Below are positions 26,956 through 38,644 of a stretch of DNA of 64,000 nucleotides, piece by piece. Under the pieces are notes generated by a model. The model was not told where the DNA came from, did not search any database, and saw nothing but the letters and a program-made list of their open reading frames with translations. A program made the translations under genes and the position numbers. Numbering within the stretch: the stretch's first letter is position 1; each line of letters starts with the position of its first letter. The stretch is taken from positions 105,832,001 to 105,896,000 of the forward strand of contig NC_092589.1 of the NCBI RefSeq assembly GCF_047663525.1, given 5' to 3'. This stretch comes from Anas platyrhynchos (taxonomy: Eukaryota > Chordata > Aves > Anseriformes > Anatidae).

Positions 26956-26993
<38 letters not shown>
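26956..26993. repeat. Poly(T) run of 38
   Basis: Uninterrupted T tract followed by CTCTCTCAG, so it forms a very strong acceptor-like polypyrimidine tract just downstream of C2orf50. Confidence 0.97.
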
Positions 26994-27105
26994 CTCTCTC
27001 AGAGAGACCAGAAGTACTGTCTAGCATGGAACTTTTTCAAGAACTAAGATGGATGTCATTCAGCAATGCCTATGGAGACTGTCCTCTTCAGACTTGGGGT
27101 TACTC

Positions 27106-27300
27106 AGAATCACAGAATCACAGAATTTCTAGGTTGGAAGAGACCTCAAGATCATCGAGTCTAACCTCTGACCTAACGCTAACAGTCCCCACTAAACCAT
27201 ATCCCTAAGCTCTACATCTAAACGTCTTTTAAAGACTTCCAGGGATGGTGACTCCACCACTTCCCTGGGCAGCCCGTTCTAGTGTCTAACAGCCATACAG
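27106..27300 (-). mobile_element. CR1 LINE 3' end (-) downstream of C2orf50
   Basis: Begins in plus orientation with AATCACAGAATCACAGAAT, the octamer repeat of the CR1 3' terminus. TAGGTTGGAAGAGACCTCAAGATCATC and CACTTCCCTGGGCAGCCCGTT follow. It lies inside otherwise protein-like sequence, so it may have interrupted an older exon or a 3' UTR. Confidence 0.9.
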
Positions 27301-29199
27301 AGTGAGTCAGGACCACAGATCTCATCCTTCTTACCATGCAAGCCCACAATAACTTTGCTACTAACATCAGAAAGATTAGAGCCAAAGGGCTCTTCTGAAA
27401 CTCTTCCTGAATTTTTACCTCCTGAAAAGAAACAATCAACAGAGACCAGCTCAGATGAGTCACAGCATAAACAACATACTTCAAATTCTGAAAGTCCGGG
27501 CAATAAAACACAGCAGGTTGTTACATTTCATGTATTTACCCAAGGATTCGTCAGCCTGCCACTTGCATGTTTAAGCTTGCTCTAAAGAGCAAAATTTAAG
27601 GCATGTAAGACGTTCTGTGCTTTTTCAACACTCCCTGCTGAGGAAGGGGGATCAATTTTTTTTTTTTCAGACTTGTTTTCATTTTTTTTTTCCTTTGTAT
27701 TTGCTGTTTCTCCCCTATGCTCTCACATTCCCTTTTGCTACTTTTTTTTTTTTTTTTCCTTGTTTAGCTGATGGAAACTCAGTGACCAGGAAGCAGGCTT
27801 TTACATTTTGCTCTGAAGGCATGCTGCTCAGCAACCTGCCTTACGCGCTTTTGATCATCAGCCTTGAATTTAGCAGGTTTGTAGTTCCTAAAATCTGTGG
27901 TTGCCCAGGGAAACCACCATCTAAATCGACAAAATACCTAAAGCCTGCTCACTAGAGCATCTTCATGACATAGATGCAACGTTTTTTCAGGGAAAAAAAC
28001 ACAATCAGCAGAGCATGGGGAACACACATAGAGTGCCTGCCTTCACAGGGTGCATGTAGCTTCTGTAGGACCATGCTCAGCCCTGCGTAGGTGGAGACCA
28101 ACGCAGAAGCCACTAGCATTGCCCTGATACTACAGGCTGCAATCTCACACTTAGCTGAGGTGGAGCTGTGTTTACTTACACCTTGCAGCCAAGACTGTTT
28201 ATTTTTGAGGTTAGACTTTAGCAGCAGAAGGCAGTTGACAGGCACAAGAAGTGGTAGGGATCAGTGTGATCATTGGCAATGTTCAGGTGGTCTCTGGAAT
28301 AAAACAAAAGCCACTGTAGAAAGGAGAGATGGGTTGTAGCCCACAGCAAGTCATATCCTGGCATCTTCAGTGTCTGAGAACTGGAGGACAAAGGCTTTCA
28401 GGATGACAGCTTAGCTACCTGCAGGATAAGGAAGATGATGGCATGAAAGCAGCCCATGCAAGGGCTGATTCCACTCTGCAGACATGAATATCCAACTGTA
28501 GTAAACAACCATGTTCACACACAGAAAATGGAAACATACACTTAAAACCAAACCAAAACAAAAAACACCACCATGTTCAGCTAAGATGCTTTCTTCAGTC
28601 TTGAGAGCAGATGACTGCAGCAGGAAATTTCAAAAATGTCTGAAAGTGGGAGAGTGGAGAGCAGAGCAAGCCTTTCCTTGTCCTTGTGTTGTCCAGAGCT
28701 TCTTCCAAAAACTGTACAGGCTACTCAAAGGCTAAATATTTATTGGTGGTTGTGTAATATTGAAAATTACTACACTTGCATGCCTTACTCTGAGATACAC
28801 TGAGCAGCTCCAACTCTTGCTGTGGGTCACCAAGTCCACAAAGGGTGGCAGATGCCCCGTCTCTCTCAGGCTCAAGCTCCTGTTCGTGTAAGAACAACTC
28901 ATTCAAAAAAAAGCAAAGGGATTCTGGTTTTCGTCGTGAAGGCACACAGAGCTCCGTGCTCCCTGACCTCCAGATGGCACTCACTCCCCAAGTAAGCCAC
29001 TGATGGCTTACAGCAGCAGCGTTGCACAATCCCTGTCTAATTTCAAAGGGCATTAAAATATTTCCAGATTCCCAACCCTGCTTTGTGTGAGTCCTGAGCA
29101 TCCCTCTCCCAGGGAGGCCCCTCAGGATGGACGGTACGGGAAGGAGGATGGACTAAGCACTGCACAACTTAATCCTTCAGCTCAGTACCGGCCTTGTTT

Positions 29200-29640
29200 C
29201 AGCTGACATTTCTCCCAGTTTTGGGGCACAACACGGAAGGTCTTATCCTGAAGACATGGGCCACCAACTGGAGTCTTGAGAAGCAAAGACAGTAGCTGGA
29301 GTACTGGAAAATGTGGCTGAGGAGGAAGGATCAAGCGGTCTAACATAGTTTAACCTGAAGAAAAGGGAGACTGGGAAAAGGACGGCAGTCCTTAGATACA
29401 TACATAGCTTGGGAGAGAGAAAAAGTAGTAGTTTATTTCATGTACATGGCAGACAATATTAAAAATAATCGTTTTCAATTATAGCAAGGAAAATCATGTT
29501 ACTATTACGGAAGCTAGTAGTAAGGTTAATACAGTACTTGGTAGGGTTAATACAGCACTGGAACAGATTCCCTGAGGAATCTCCACCTTTGAAGGTTAAA
29601 CACAGCCACCCACCAAGGAGGATGTGTTTGACAGGGTTTG
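29200..29640 (+). mobile_element. Old CR1 LINE remnant (+)
   Basis: Scattered matches to CR1 sense sequence: CCAGTTTTGGGGCACAACAC, TTTAACCTGAAGAAAAGGGAG, TAATACAGCACTGGAACAGA, CTCCACCTTTGAAGG. The middle (about 29410-29540) is not recognisable and may be an insertion. Confidence 0.5.
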
Positions 29641-31562
29641 CCTGTTAGTGTATAAACTGCGACTGTCTGAGGGGTGTTTCACCAATTGTCTGATCTGTAA
29701 CAACAGTTGGTGGGATCAGAACATGCTTTGAAAACATGGTGTGTGGTTGTTTGTTTTTCAAAACACATTCAAAAAGAAATTAAAAAATAATATTTCAGTT
29801 AGTCCAGACTGGAATAGATTGCATCTCTAAAACACAGATTGACCACCTGAGTTTTTGATGAAGGCACATTTCTATTTTTCTGCCTACTCCTACAGAGAAT
29901 GTTTTTCACGCAGCGCAGATGTGCCTCTTTTAATCACACAGTCCCACCAAAATCCAACCTTTATCCTAAAAGCTTCACTAGTGCTCCCTTGACTGCCACA
30001 TAAGAATACCTCTGAAAGAGCACGTTCATGCCTTTGTGCAGGAATGACAACTAATTTGCTTTCAACAATTTCAGGACACCTTTACCAATGGTGTGTAGCC
30101 CTGATTGTGCTCTCCTTACTCAGGTAGAGTGCCCGCAGTGGGTACTTGGGGTGATTACAGATGTGCAGCACAGGAAAACCCCAACCCACCACCCGCTCGT
30201 GCACTCCTATCACATGTGCTCCTTTGCAGTCTTTTTCTCCAGTCTGATAGAGATCTACGACAGGAAGATGTGTAGCTATACTTGAAGTGGAGCCAAAATA
30301 GGCAAGGATTTCTGGCTTAATCATCAATAGAATAAAAGTTTCCCATAAAGACAGACATGATAATCCACGTGGTATAGCAACATTTTGTAGAGTGGACACC
30401 TTATTTTGTTCAACTATTACGCTTTCCTTTGAAATTAAAACTATTTTTTGCTGTCTCAGTGATCCCTCCTCTGGTACCCAGCAGTTTGCATCCCTCTATC
30501 ATGTACAACACCTTCAGAAAACACAGTTCGGGAATATCCGAGGTCTAATTAAAACTGCCATAGAACTGTGAGCAGAAGGCAGCAAACAGGCATTCTCTAG
30601 ACGTCAGTTTCTTCCCAAGTTCAACAGCAATTTTTCTCTTACTATAATTAACCTTGCCAACTAATCCTTATTTACATAAGCACAATGTCTTAGGAAGAAT
30701 GGATGAGATGACAGCAGCACTGAAACCTGTAAACAACCAGTGGAAATTCAATTTATTAAAGAGATTGTATAGATATTAAAACGTGTTGTAAGCTTCTTGT
30801 AAAGAGTTCTTATGATGTATCACTGTGCTTCACAGCTTTGTAAGCTTGCTTTCCTTTTGCTGCCAGATCTCAAACAAGAGATTATACATGTTTAGGCAAT
30901 CCGTTTTCTGTATTTCTTTCTGTTAAAGAACACAAGTGGGTAGGAATATGAATTTAATTCTTGGGTTAGACACACTGCTTTCTCTTTTAAGGACTGTTAA
31001 TATTAATTCTAAGTGGGTGTAGAGATGTTTCCAGTGCCTCCAACTTTTGCATGTTCTCATTTCAAGCTTTGGTCATAATAAAAATGTGTGAAATATATCA
31101 TACTTTATAACAAAACATATGTAAGTTCATATAAATCTGTATTTCTTATACTTTTAGAATAGTCTTCGTATATAGCTGCCAGGTGGCATCTTAACTATAA
31201 GGTTCTGTTTTAAAAGATTGGATTGATGATTCTGATCATGTTCCTTAGAAACATGAAATTAAAAGCTGTTTCTTGACCTTTAAATTATCCTAAAGTAGTA
31301 GCTAAATGGGTTTTCCTACAAATAACATCTCATCATGCTGTGAAAATTACTGCACGAACAGTAAGGTTCCTACAACAGAGAAGGGAGAGAACAGATACAT
31401 ACAAACAGTTGGATGGACAACAGAGGCCAGGTCCAGGCATTGCATGTTGGTATGGACTGTGCACATGCATTGTTTGCCTTTTATAAAGAACACTCTATAA
31501 AATAATATTTCTGAATTAAAGTCCTACTTAAAGCAAATAATTTTCTTGTTCACAAAAAGTGT

Positions 31563-31588
31563 TTTTGTTTGTTTGTTTGTTTGTTTTT
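31563..31588. repeat. (GTTT)n microsatellite
   Basis: About five GTTT units flanked by longer T runs. A similar CAAA-rich stretch lies at 18183-18229. Confidence 0.9.
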
Positions 31589-32448
31589 GTCTTCTGGTTT
31601 TAGAAATGAACAATAATTTGTTAGTGCCTCAAGCTGCTTTAGTAAAACTCCCTAAAGTGGGGTGTCTATCTTAAAAATGACTTGCTCCTCTGAATCCATG
31701 TGAGCTATGCAAGGGGCACTTGCATGGTTCTGTAAATCACAGCCCTAACCACAGCCCTCTCCTGTCCCAGAAGGGATAGATGCCAAAGGCTGACGTCTGC
31801 TTGTAACCTCCTCAAAGCCTCTCACAGGAGTTGTATGTACCCACAAAACCACCATTACTTAGAAATGGGATTTCCAAGTATCTGGGATTAAAGCCTCACC
31901 TCAGCACTCCACCTCTATGCCAGGTTGGTGGAGCAAAATTGCTCCAAATGGCTTTTAAATGGCTTCCCAGGCAATGCCAACAGGAAACTCCTGTTTGGCA
32001 TACATTGATTGACAAACTGCATTAAAAATGATCTGCAAATATATAAGCATAATAGCTGTAAAATGCTGAGATCTGGTTTCATTCTATGACATTGACCAGA
32101 TCACTTCAAACTCCATGTCAAGTTTCCCCATTTCCTAATGGTCAACTACCATCGCTGGATATACTATATATAACCTGTGAATTAACAAGGTCTACTGAAA
32201 TATGCTCACTTTCTCAGCTCTCACTGGGGCCTCTGCTGTTTGAGTGGCTCAGATGCAAATGTGGATCTAGAACAAGGCCGGCTCCAGATCTGAAAGCTAC
32301 AGATCAACCTGCTTACTCAGGTACAAGCTTGAAGTAGGTTTTCTGTGTAGAAGGGACAACTCCAAATTTATCATGGAAATCAATCTCACAAGTCTCCATA
32401 TAAACCAGTTAATGTGTTTTATTTTCTTTCTCCCGGTTCTTTGGCTTT

Positions 32449-32481
32449 GCTAGGTTTTGGGCTAGGTTTTGGGTTAGGTTT
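32449..32481. repeat. 12-bp tandem repeat, telomere-like
   Basis: GCTAGGTTTTGG occurs twice, and GTTAGGTTT follows. The GGGTTAGG core resembles vertebrate telomere units, but it is too short to call an interstitial telomere. Confidence 0.85.
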
Positions 32482-32879
32482 CTAAGTGTGTGTGGTAAGG
32501 GGCAGTTTTGGTATTCTACATTCTTTCAGTACTCCTTTTTGGTTAACCATATAACTTAAGATAACATGCCATTACCCAGAACAGCCTTTGGTTAACTGAA
32601 TAAGGCATTTCACAGAGCACAGACTGAATCAACAGGGTGGTGTTTTCTGTTTTTTTGCTTATGGTATTTTCATTCAATTTGTGATGTGTCTGTCCAGCCT
32701 AACCTCAAGTAAATCCTACATAAACACTGCCACGTTTTCAGCTTGCCACATATATAAAACATACTGCATTTTAAACCTATGATCTACATGTAACCTCCAA
32801 TGTTTCTTTTCTACTCCTGCCCTGCACACTTGTACACCGCCACCTCAAACATGAAGTACAGAGGAATCCACTGAACTTC

Positions 32880-33960
32880 CTTAGCAAGAGGAGGTTCTCC
32901 AAATGACTCTTCAGTCAACCCTGCCACTGAGGAGCCTCTGCTGCAGTTTGACCACCCAGTGTGTTGAAGGCTGCCTGCAATGTGCAATCATCCACACAGC
33001 TGCTGAGAATGGCCTCCACCCCTTCGTCAGACTGTTCATAGAAAAAAACAAGACAGTATTGAACCCAATGTCATCCCCTGAGAAACAAACACCCACAATT
33101 TGGCCACGCACAGGACATCAGTCTGCTAACCACTAAGCCTTGTTCCTTAGTTTTCCACCAGCCTTGTGGTCTTCCCATCCGTCCCCTATCTCTCCAGATT
33201 CACATGAAATGAGACCAGGCCAAAGGCCCAGTTGAAGTGAAGGTAAATGATATCCACTGCTCTTCCCTCATCCTCCAAGCCAACTACCTCACAGAAGGCA
33301 ATCAGGCCAATTCAGGCACAATTTGCTCTTGCTAAATCCGAAACAGCTGCTCCCAGCTACACTCTTGTCTATCAGAACCTGGAAATGGCCAGAGGAGGCC
33401 AATATGGAGCATGTGCTCCATAATATTCCTGGGAACTGTGGTTAGGTTGACCAGCCTGTAGCTCCCTGGATCCTTTTTCTTGCCAAAAGACAGGGAATGA
33501 CGTTTGCCTTTTTCCAGTCATTGGGAAATGACCTCTGCTAACCATCAACCCTCCAAAGATGATAAATGTCAGTGGTCTTGCAATAACGTCAACCAGCTCC
33601 TTCTGCAAGCTCAGATTCAACCCATCTGGTCCAGCACAGCAGGCTTTGTTCAGATCTCTTCAGCAGTCCTAATTCTTTCCCTACCACAGACAGTATCTCA
33701 CTCCCTCCAACTGTGCCCCTAGGCTCATGGAACCTGAGGGGCCTGTGAGTAGACCTTGCTTGTAAAAACAGACAAAAGAAGGCAATGGCCATGTTGGCGT
33801 TTTCCCTGCCCTTCTTAAGTAGGTCTCCTACCACATGAAGGAGATGTGAGCAATGTGCTCACATTTTCCTTCATCTTTCTCTTCTTGCAAAAGTGCTTAT
33901 TGGAAGCTTTTTTTCTCCTTTACATCCTTCACCAATTTCAACTAAGAAATTGAAACAGAG
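32880..33960 (-). mobile_element. CR1 LINE ORF2 (reverse transcriptase) remnant (-)
   Basis: About 1 kb antisense to the CR1 ORF2 reverse-transcriptase region. The minus strand still encodes ELVDVIARPLTFIIF (a typical CR1 block) near 33600. In plus orientation it has the familiar CCTGTAGCTCCCTGGATCCTT, TTTGCCTTTTTCCAGTCATTGGGAA and AAAGATGATAAATGTCAGTGG. Many stops and frameshifts make it a dead copy. Ends are approximate. Confidence 0.78.
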
Positions 33961-35244
33961 TACTAAGAATTTCTTATTAACAGACAAATAAAAGCATTTT
34001 TCATTGGTTCATTATGTAATGCCATACACTAATCCTGGGCTGTGCAGCACCGTGAACAGACACGACAGGGGAAGGAGAGTAGGTCTTTGTCTAACTGATT
34101 GCTTGCACTACAAAGCAAAATTTTGAAAGCTGCAATGCTGACTAAATGTAAACATTGCATGTCTTTGTGAAAATATGAAAACAGTTGGATAAAAGTATGC
34201 TCATGGAGCTGCTTAATTGTTTGAGCTCAGTTCAGCTCCTTGATTATTTCTAGCAAGATAGAAGGCAGTGAGTATTACCAGTATTTTTGGAGCACTTTGT
34301 TGAAGCTGCACCCACACAGCAATGCAGATATACAAATTCTACCTTAACTATTTCTCTATTATTCCCAGATTATCTGAAATGCCAAACACATCTATATCAC
34401 AGGCCTAATTTTAAATGAGCATGAGATAGCTTCTTGTGATGGGTTACTCAACTCTTTTCCAAGTACATAATACTCCCACAAGGCTGAAAGCTCAAGTTCA
34501 TCAAGAAAATCTTGGAACAGTAATTATTTTAAGCTATTTTCAAGTTTTGCTTTCTTTTAGAGTTTGTCTTTTAAAAGGTTGATTCATTTGAATTATATTG
34601 ACAGATCATAGTTTTTAAATTAGAATTCTACATTTGGGGAGTCCATTTTTTGAGATTTTATGTATGCCTGTATACTTCTATGTTTTATGACTGATTTACA
34701 CAGAGGCTGACATGATTTACAAATTAGGCATTAGTAATATTATTGTTTTGAAGTTCCACTAAATGAATGTGGAATGAATGCAATAAATCTGTTTGTCAAA
34801 CCATGTTATTGAAACGATGGAAAAAAAAAAAAAAAAGAGTAGAATTGCAGAAGAGCAGAAACTGAATTGTATAAGGACCATCAATCTAATATAAATACAT
34901 CTTTCATAAGAATGCTAGAAGTTTTATGCCTGAAAATAACCCTGAATGTTATTGCAATTATGCTGTAGTTAAAAACCTGAATTAATGCTATGGATTTGAC
35001 ACTTTGAGTAATCCCAGCCAAATGCAGGTATGAAAGAGCCAAGATCCTGTGTGATCAGTACAAACACACATTCCTCAGAGAATGGCTTTCACTTAGTTCT
35101 GACGATCTGGTAGGTACAAAAGCTTTAAAAACAGCACTTTCCTATTTTTGTGCGCAACTGTGCATGGTAGGTAGGTGTTATGTTCCAGGAAAGCTACTCC
35201 AGCTCTCATTATTTGACAAGAACAGTGTTCAGAAACTTAAAGCT

Positions 35245-35246
35245 AT

Positions 35247-35296
<50 letters not shown>
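35245..35296. repeat. (ATTT)n tetranucleotide microsatellite
   Basis: About 13 uninterrupted TATT/ATTT units, ending in TTTTTATTT. It lies about 340 bp upstream of the SLC66A3 CpG island. Confidence 0.98.
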
Positions 35297-35299
<3 letters not shown>

Positions 35300-35637
35300 T
35301 TTCTGTACAACCAGAACTGACACTGCCAAAACCACACCGTGCCTACTGATGGAGCCGGCACCGTGATGATTGAGACAGGGTGGCCTAAAAACCTGGGGGG
35401 CTGAAGGAGACTTCAGTTTGGGGTAGCAAACCGAAATTCACCTTTGATCTCTGTGCTTCTCAGCATCTCCCAAAGCACTGCTGAGATCCACTACTCCTTG
35501 GTGAACGTAACCTGTGGCGGACCCTTCACACAAACACCCTGCGACCATGGCTGTGGGACTGTCATTTTGGGGGACAGCAAGGACTAATTTCAGGCTCGGA
35601 GCTCCCAGCCCCGAGCATGGGGCTCCTTGTGGGGCAG

Positions 35638-35688
35638 TTTTAGGGGAGTATATGGTTTTAGGGGAGTATATGGTTTTATGGGAGCCCA
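35638..35688. repeat. 18-bp tandem duplication in the SLC66A3 promoter flank
   Basis: The unit TTTTAGGGGAGTATATGG occurs twice back to back (35638-35655, 35656-35673) and is followed by a degenerate third start TTTTATGGGAG. It sits at the edge of the CpG island. Confidence 0.95.
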
Positions 35689-35880
35689 GCGGGGCCGGGC
35701 CTCGCCCTTGCTGCGGCCGCCCGGGGGAGCTCGGGGCGGAGATGGCGGTGCCCGGGCGCCATCAGCTGCTCCGTGAGGGCCGCCCCATGGCGGCGGGGCC
35801 GGGCCGGGCGCTGCTCCCCGCCCCTCCGAGCCGTGGCGAGCCGAGCCGTGCCGGGCCGAGCCGGGTTCCCCATCGCCGGC

Positions 35881-36023
35881 ATGGCCCTGACGCTGCTGGA
35901 GCTGGCTCACTGGAGCACCTGGGCGGTGTGCGCCGTGCTCAAGCTGCCGCAGCTGGCGGCCGTGCTGGCGGCCGGCTCGGCGAGGGGGGTCAGCCTCGGC
36001 AGCCTGCTGCTGGAGCTGGCCGG
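35881..36023 (+). CDS. SLC66A3: SLC66A3 exon 1
   Basis: ATG at 35881 has a strong context (G at -3, G at +4). It starts MALTLLELAHWSTW, matching the start and length of the mammalian protein. No in-frame upstream ATG exists in the GC-rich leader. The exon encodes TM1 with the PQ-loop motif KLPQLAAVLAA and the conserved SARG..LGSLLLELAG. The donor is GG|GTAAGG, leaving phase 2. Confidence 0.95.
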
Positions 36024-38012
36024 GTAAGGCCGGGCACGGGGAGGGGAGGAGAGGCCGGGAGGGGAGCCGGGGGGGTGGCAGCGCCGAGCCGAGGGGCTGT
36101 GGGCTCCGGAGGGGGCAGCCGAGGCGCCCCCGCAGCCAGCAGCGGTTCGCCCTGACGGCTGGCAGCGCGGTGGGGGGCTGCCTCAAGCCGGCCCTTTTCC
36201 TTTCGGTTTTATAAAAGAGGCGTTTTTTATAGAGAGAGCTCCGGTTCCGCAGCCTCCACAGAGCCGGCATCCTGCTCCGTGTGACGCACAGACCTTTTTT
36301 TAACCCAAACTTCCCATTTTAAAGCGTGTCTGCGCTGTTCAGACACTCTTGTGAGACCAGCGCAGGCTACCCGTGTAGTTAGATACCTGCTGTGGGATTT
36401 AAGACATATAATCGAGTTGTTAGCTGGTCCATGTGCCCTGTCGTGCAGGTGATGGTACCAGTTAGGCAGGATTCTTTCACCCAAGGAAGTAAAATATAAT
36501 CATTCTTTAAGAAGATTACAAGCCTTGTCAGACTCGGAAGGTTTTTTTTCAGCCTGCAGTAATCATATGTTGGTTAGGCTTATTAAATCTTGCTGGAAGA
36601 GGATTGTACGGAGTGGAAAATAAATAAGCCACGGACGTGCACGCACAGATTTGGGTATGAGTCTGTGCAAAAGAGCGCCCTGAGACATCTCGTGTGTGCC
36701 AAACAAAGTGGTGGAGGAGACAACGTCTGGGCAGAGGCTGCCAGCACTGAGCCGCACTAGCGAAGGGCTTTTTCTCTTGGAAATATCACCCTGAGAGCAT
36801 GGTTTATACTTCATATACTTCAGAACCAAAGTCTAGTTCCAGCAGAGGGTACTTACCTAAAGTCCTGGGCAAACAGCCGTAGTAACATTTTAAAACCATT
36901 TCATGTGTGTTGGTGAATACTAAAAAGGCTTTGTAAGTAGCCACACTGCCATCAGTTCTGTGCCTGCCATGTGTGGAGGACAGAACTAACTAGTCAGGAA
37001 GAGTTTCAGCGAGGCTTTTTTAAAACATTTACTGGGACTATTTGCTTGTTTAGTAGGCCTACTTATCCTTTAAAGACTTGGGGTCCAGCTGCAGAGAGTT
37101 GTGGCCTACAGGCACGCACTGGGATGGTTCTGCAGAGACACAGTGCAGTGGCCTGCCAAAGGAGTGACACAGATGAATGGTGCGATGCCAAGGGCTATAA
37201 TTTGACACTACAAGGAATAAGACTTGTAGGCAGTTCTGGACAGAATTCAGATATGCAAATTGTGAATATTGTAAAAGCCGGTTACCTAAAAGGCAGGCAG
37301 TTCCTCATGTATATCCTCAGAGACCTTTCTGTTTTCTTCTTCTAGACTCTGCAGCTTTGAAGTTCCTGTCTAACTTCATGGACTTGCATGAAAGTTGAAG
37401 AAAGTAAAGAAAGCATGATAACAGCTCAGTTCCTTTTAGATACTGTATTGTGAAGTAGCAGGAAGGAGAATAATTGCCATTGTTTTGTGCAGTTAAGAGC
37501 AGACTCTCAATCTGACCAGTACAGCTACATGAGGTAATCTTGTAACAGTGTAGTCTGGATGGTTTGGAAAATATGTCTTACTCCAGTAAGGCTTGTTTAA
37601 TTTATAGGTGAAACTATGAACATAGATTTAAAAAAAAATCAGAACTATAACAGATGTGCCAAGGCAGATGCAAAGAGAAGGCAGTCTTTAAGGTCTGGAA
37701 ACCTTTGTTTCTTTCTCACCAGTTGTAATTAATGAAATTATGCCTTTCATACTCTGACACAGAGACCTTGACAAGAAGTGTGGGCAGCTCTCTACATCTT
37801 GTTCTATTTGAAGATAACAAGAATAGACCATAGAATCATCAGGCCTGTGCTTTGTGTTCATATTTGTTTGATCAGTTTGACAGCAGGGGCTACACCTATC
37901 TGGATCCTTTTGGCACAACCAAAAGATAGTTTAAAAGACAATAAAAAAGAAGTTGTGAAGGAGCTGTCCTGTTCCTTTGTATAGTCATGCTGTTTTTTGT
38001 CTTTTTGTTCAG

Positions 38013-38095
38013 CTTCCTTGTGTTCCTGAGGTACCAGATTTATTATGGTTACCCTCTGCAGACATACCTGGAATATCCCATCCTCATTGCACAAG
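38013..38095 (+). CDS. SLC66A3: SLC66A3 exon 2
   Basis: The acceptor is preceded by a T-rich tract (TTTTTGTCTTTTTGTTCAG). The 83 nt encode FLVFLRYQIYYGYPLQTYLEYPILIAQ, the end of TM2, the first loop and the start of TM3. This is close to the human sequence as remembered. The donor is CAAG|GTAATC, phase 1. Confidence 0.95.
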
Positions 38096-38574
38096 GTAAT
38101 CCTTTGTAAGCGTGGTTTGGGAAATGAGGCAGGGCTCCTTCTACATGCAGAGGCTCTGCATGCAGGTAGAGTATTCCACTGTAATGATGTGAATCCATCA
38201 ACTGATTCCAGATGGGGTTGGGGGGAAGAGGCAATGAACATCTCAAGTATAATTGAGCTCTTGTATGTGTTATGAAAATTGATGGTAAGGTAGAGCAGAA
38301 AGATCTAATTAATCCACTCAGTGGAGCTGTAGTATAAGCTCACCCTTTATCCAGTGGCACCCTGTGGGGGAGAAGCCGTATAAACACCCCAGACTCGCTA
38401 AAAGCTTCATTTTGGAGCTTGCAGTGTTTCCGACTTCCGTTGAATTTGAGAGACAAACCTTTAAGAAACCAGTGTCCCATAGACATGGTGCCCAGTGGAG
38501 CTAGTTCTTGTTGTCTAGGAGCGTTTGGGCCCACTCTCTCCCTTCTCTGACAAGCAATCTTTTATCTGTTTCAG

Positions 38575-38644
38575 ATGCTGTTCTCCTTTTGTTTGTTCTG
38601 CGTTTCAATGGAAACATGAAACGAGCTTTGCTCTATGCAGCCAT
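38575..38644 (+). CDS. SLC66A3: SLC66A3 exon 3 (ends at U12-type donor)
   Basis: The acceptor is CTGTTTCAG. The exon encodes DAVLLLFVLRFNGNMKRALLYAA plus two bases of a split Met codon. It ends at AT|GTATCCTTTA, which matches the U12 minor-spliceosome 5' splice-site consensus and not the ordinary GTAAGT type. The exon end was chosen because it alone keeps frame with exon 4 and aligns with the family without gaps. Confidence 0.9.

Larger units (their letters stand above)
27525..35584. other. Intergenic between C2orf50 and SLC66A3
   Basis: Contains pyrimidine-rich tracts at 27.65-27.77 kb, an old CR1 (29.2-29.6 kb), a CR1 ORF2 remnant (32.9-34.0 kb), a telomere-like 12-mer repeat and the ATTT microsatellite. 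No gene could be supported. Confidence 0.65.
35585..36190 (+). promoter_or_regulatory. SLC66A3: CpG island promoter of SLC66A3
   Basis: This stretch of about 600 bp is very GC- and CpG-rich against AT-rich flanks. It covers the first exon and the start of intron 1 of SLC66A3. There is no TATA box at a sensible distance. Two ATGGCGG motifs (35742-35748 and 35787-35793) match the core of YY1 sites common in TATA-less housekeeping promoters. If transcribed they would also form upstream ATGs. Long open frames on both strands here come from the low stop-codon content of GC-rich DNA. The exact transcription start cannot be read from sequence. Confidence 0.8.

Noticed and set aside
35514-36155. Long open frames on both strands over the SLC66A3 CpG island (213 and 226 codons)
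   Set aside because: GC-rich DNA has few stop codons. The translations are Gly/Ala/Arg/Pro-rich without motifs and clash with the confirmed SLC66A3 exon frame.
36971-37345. 124-codon frame in SLC66A3 intron 1
   Set aside because: No family match and no splice borders consistent with exon 1 to exon 2; the direct junction already reproduces the protein.
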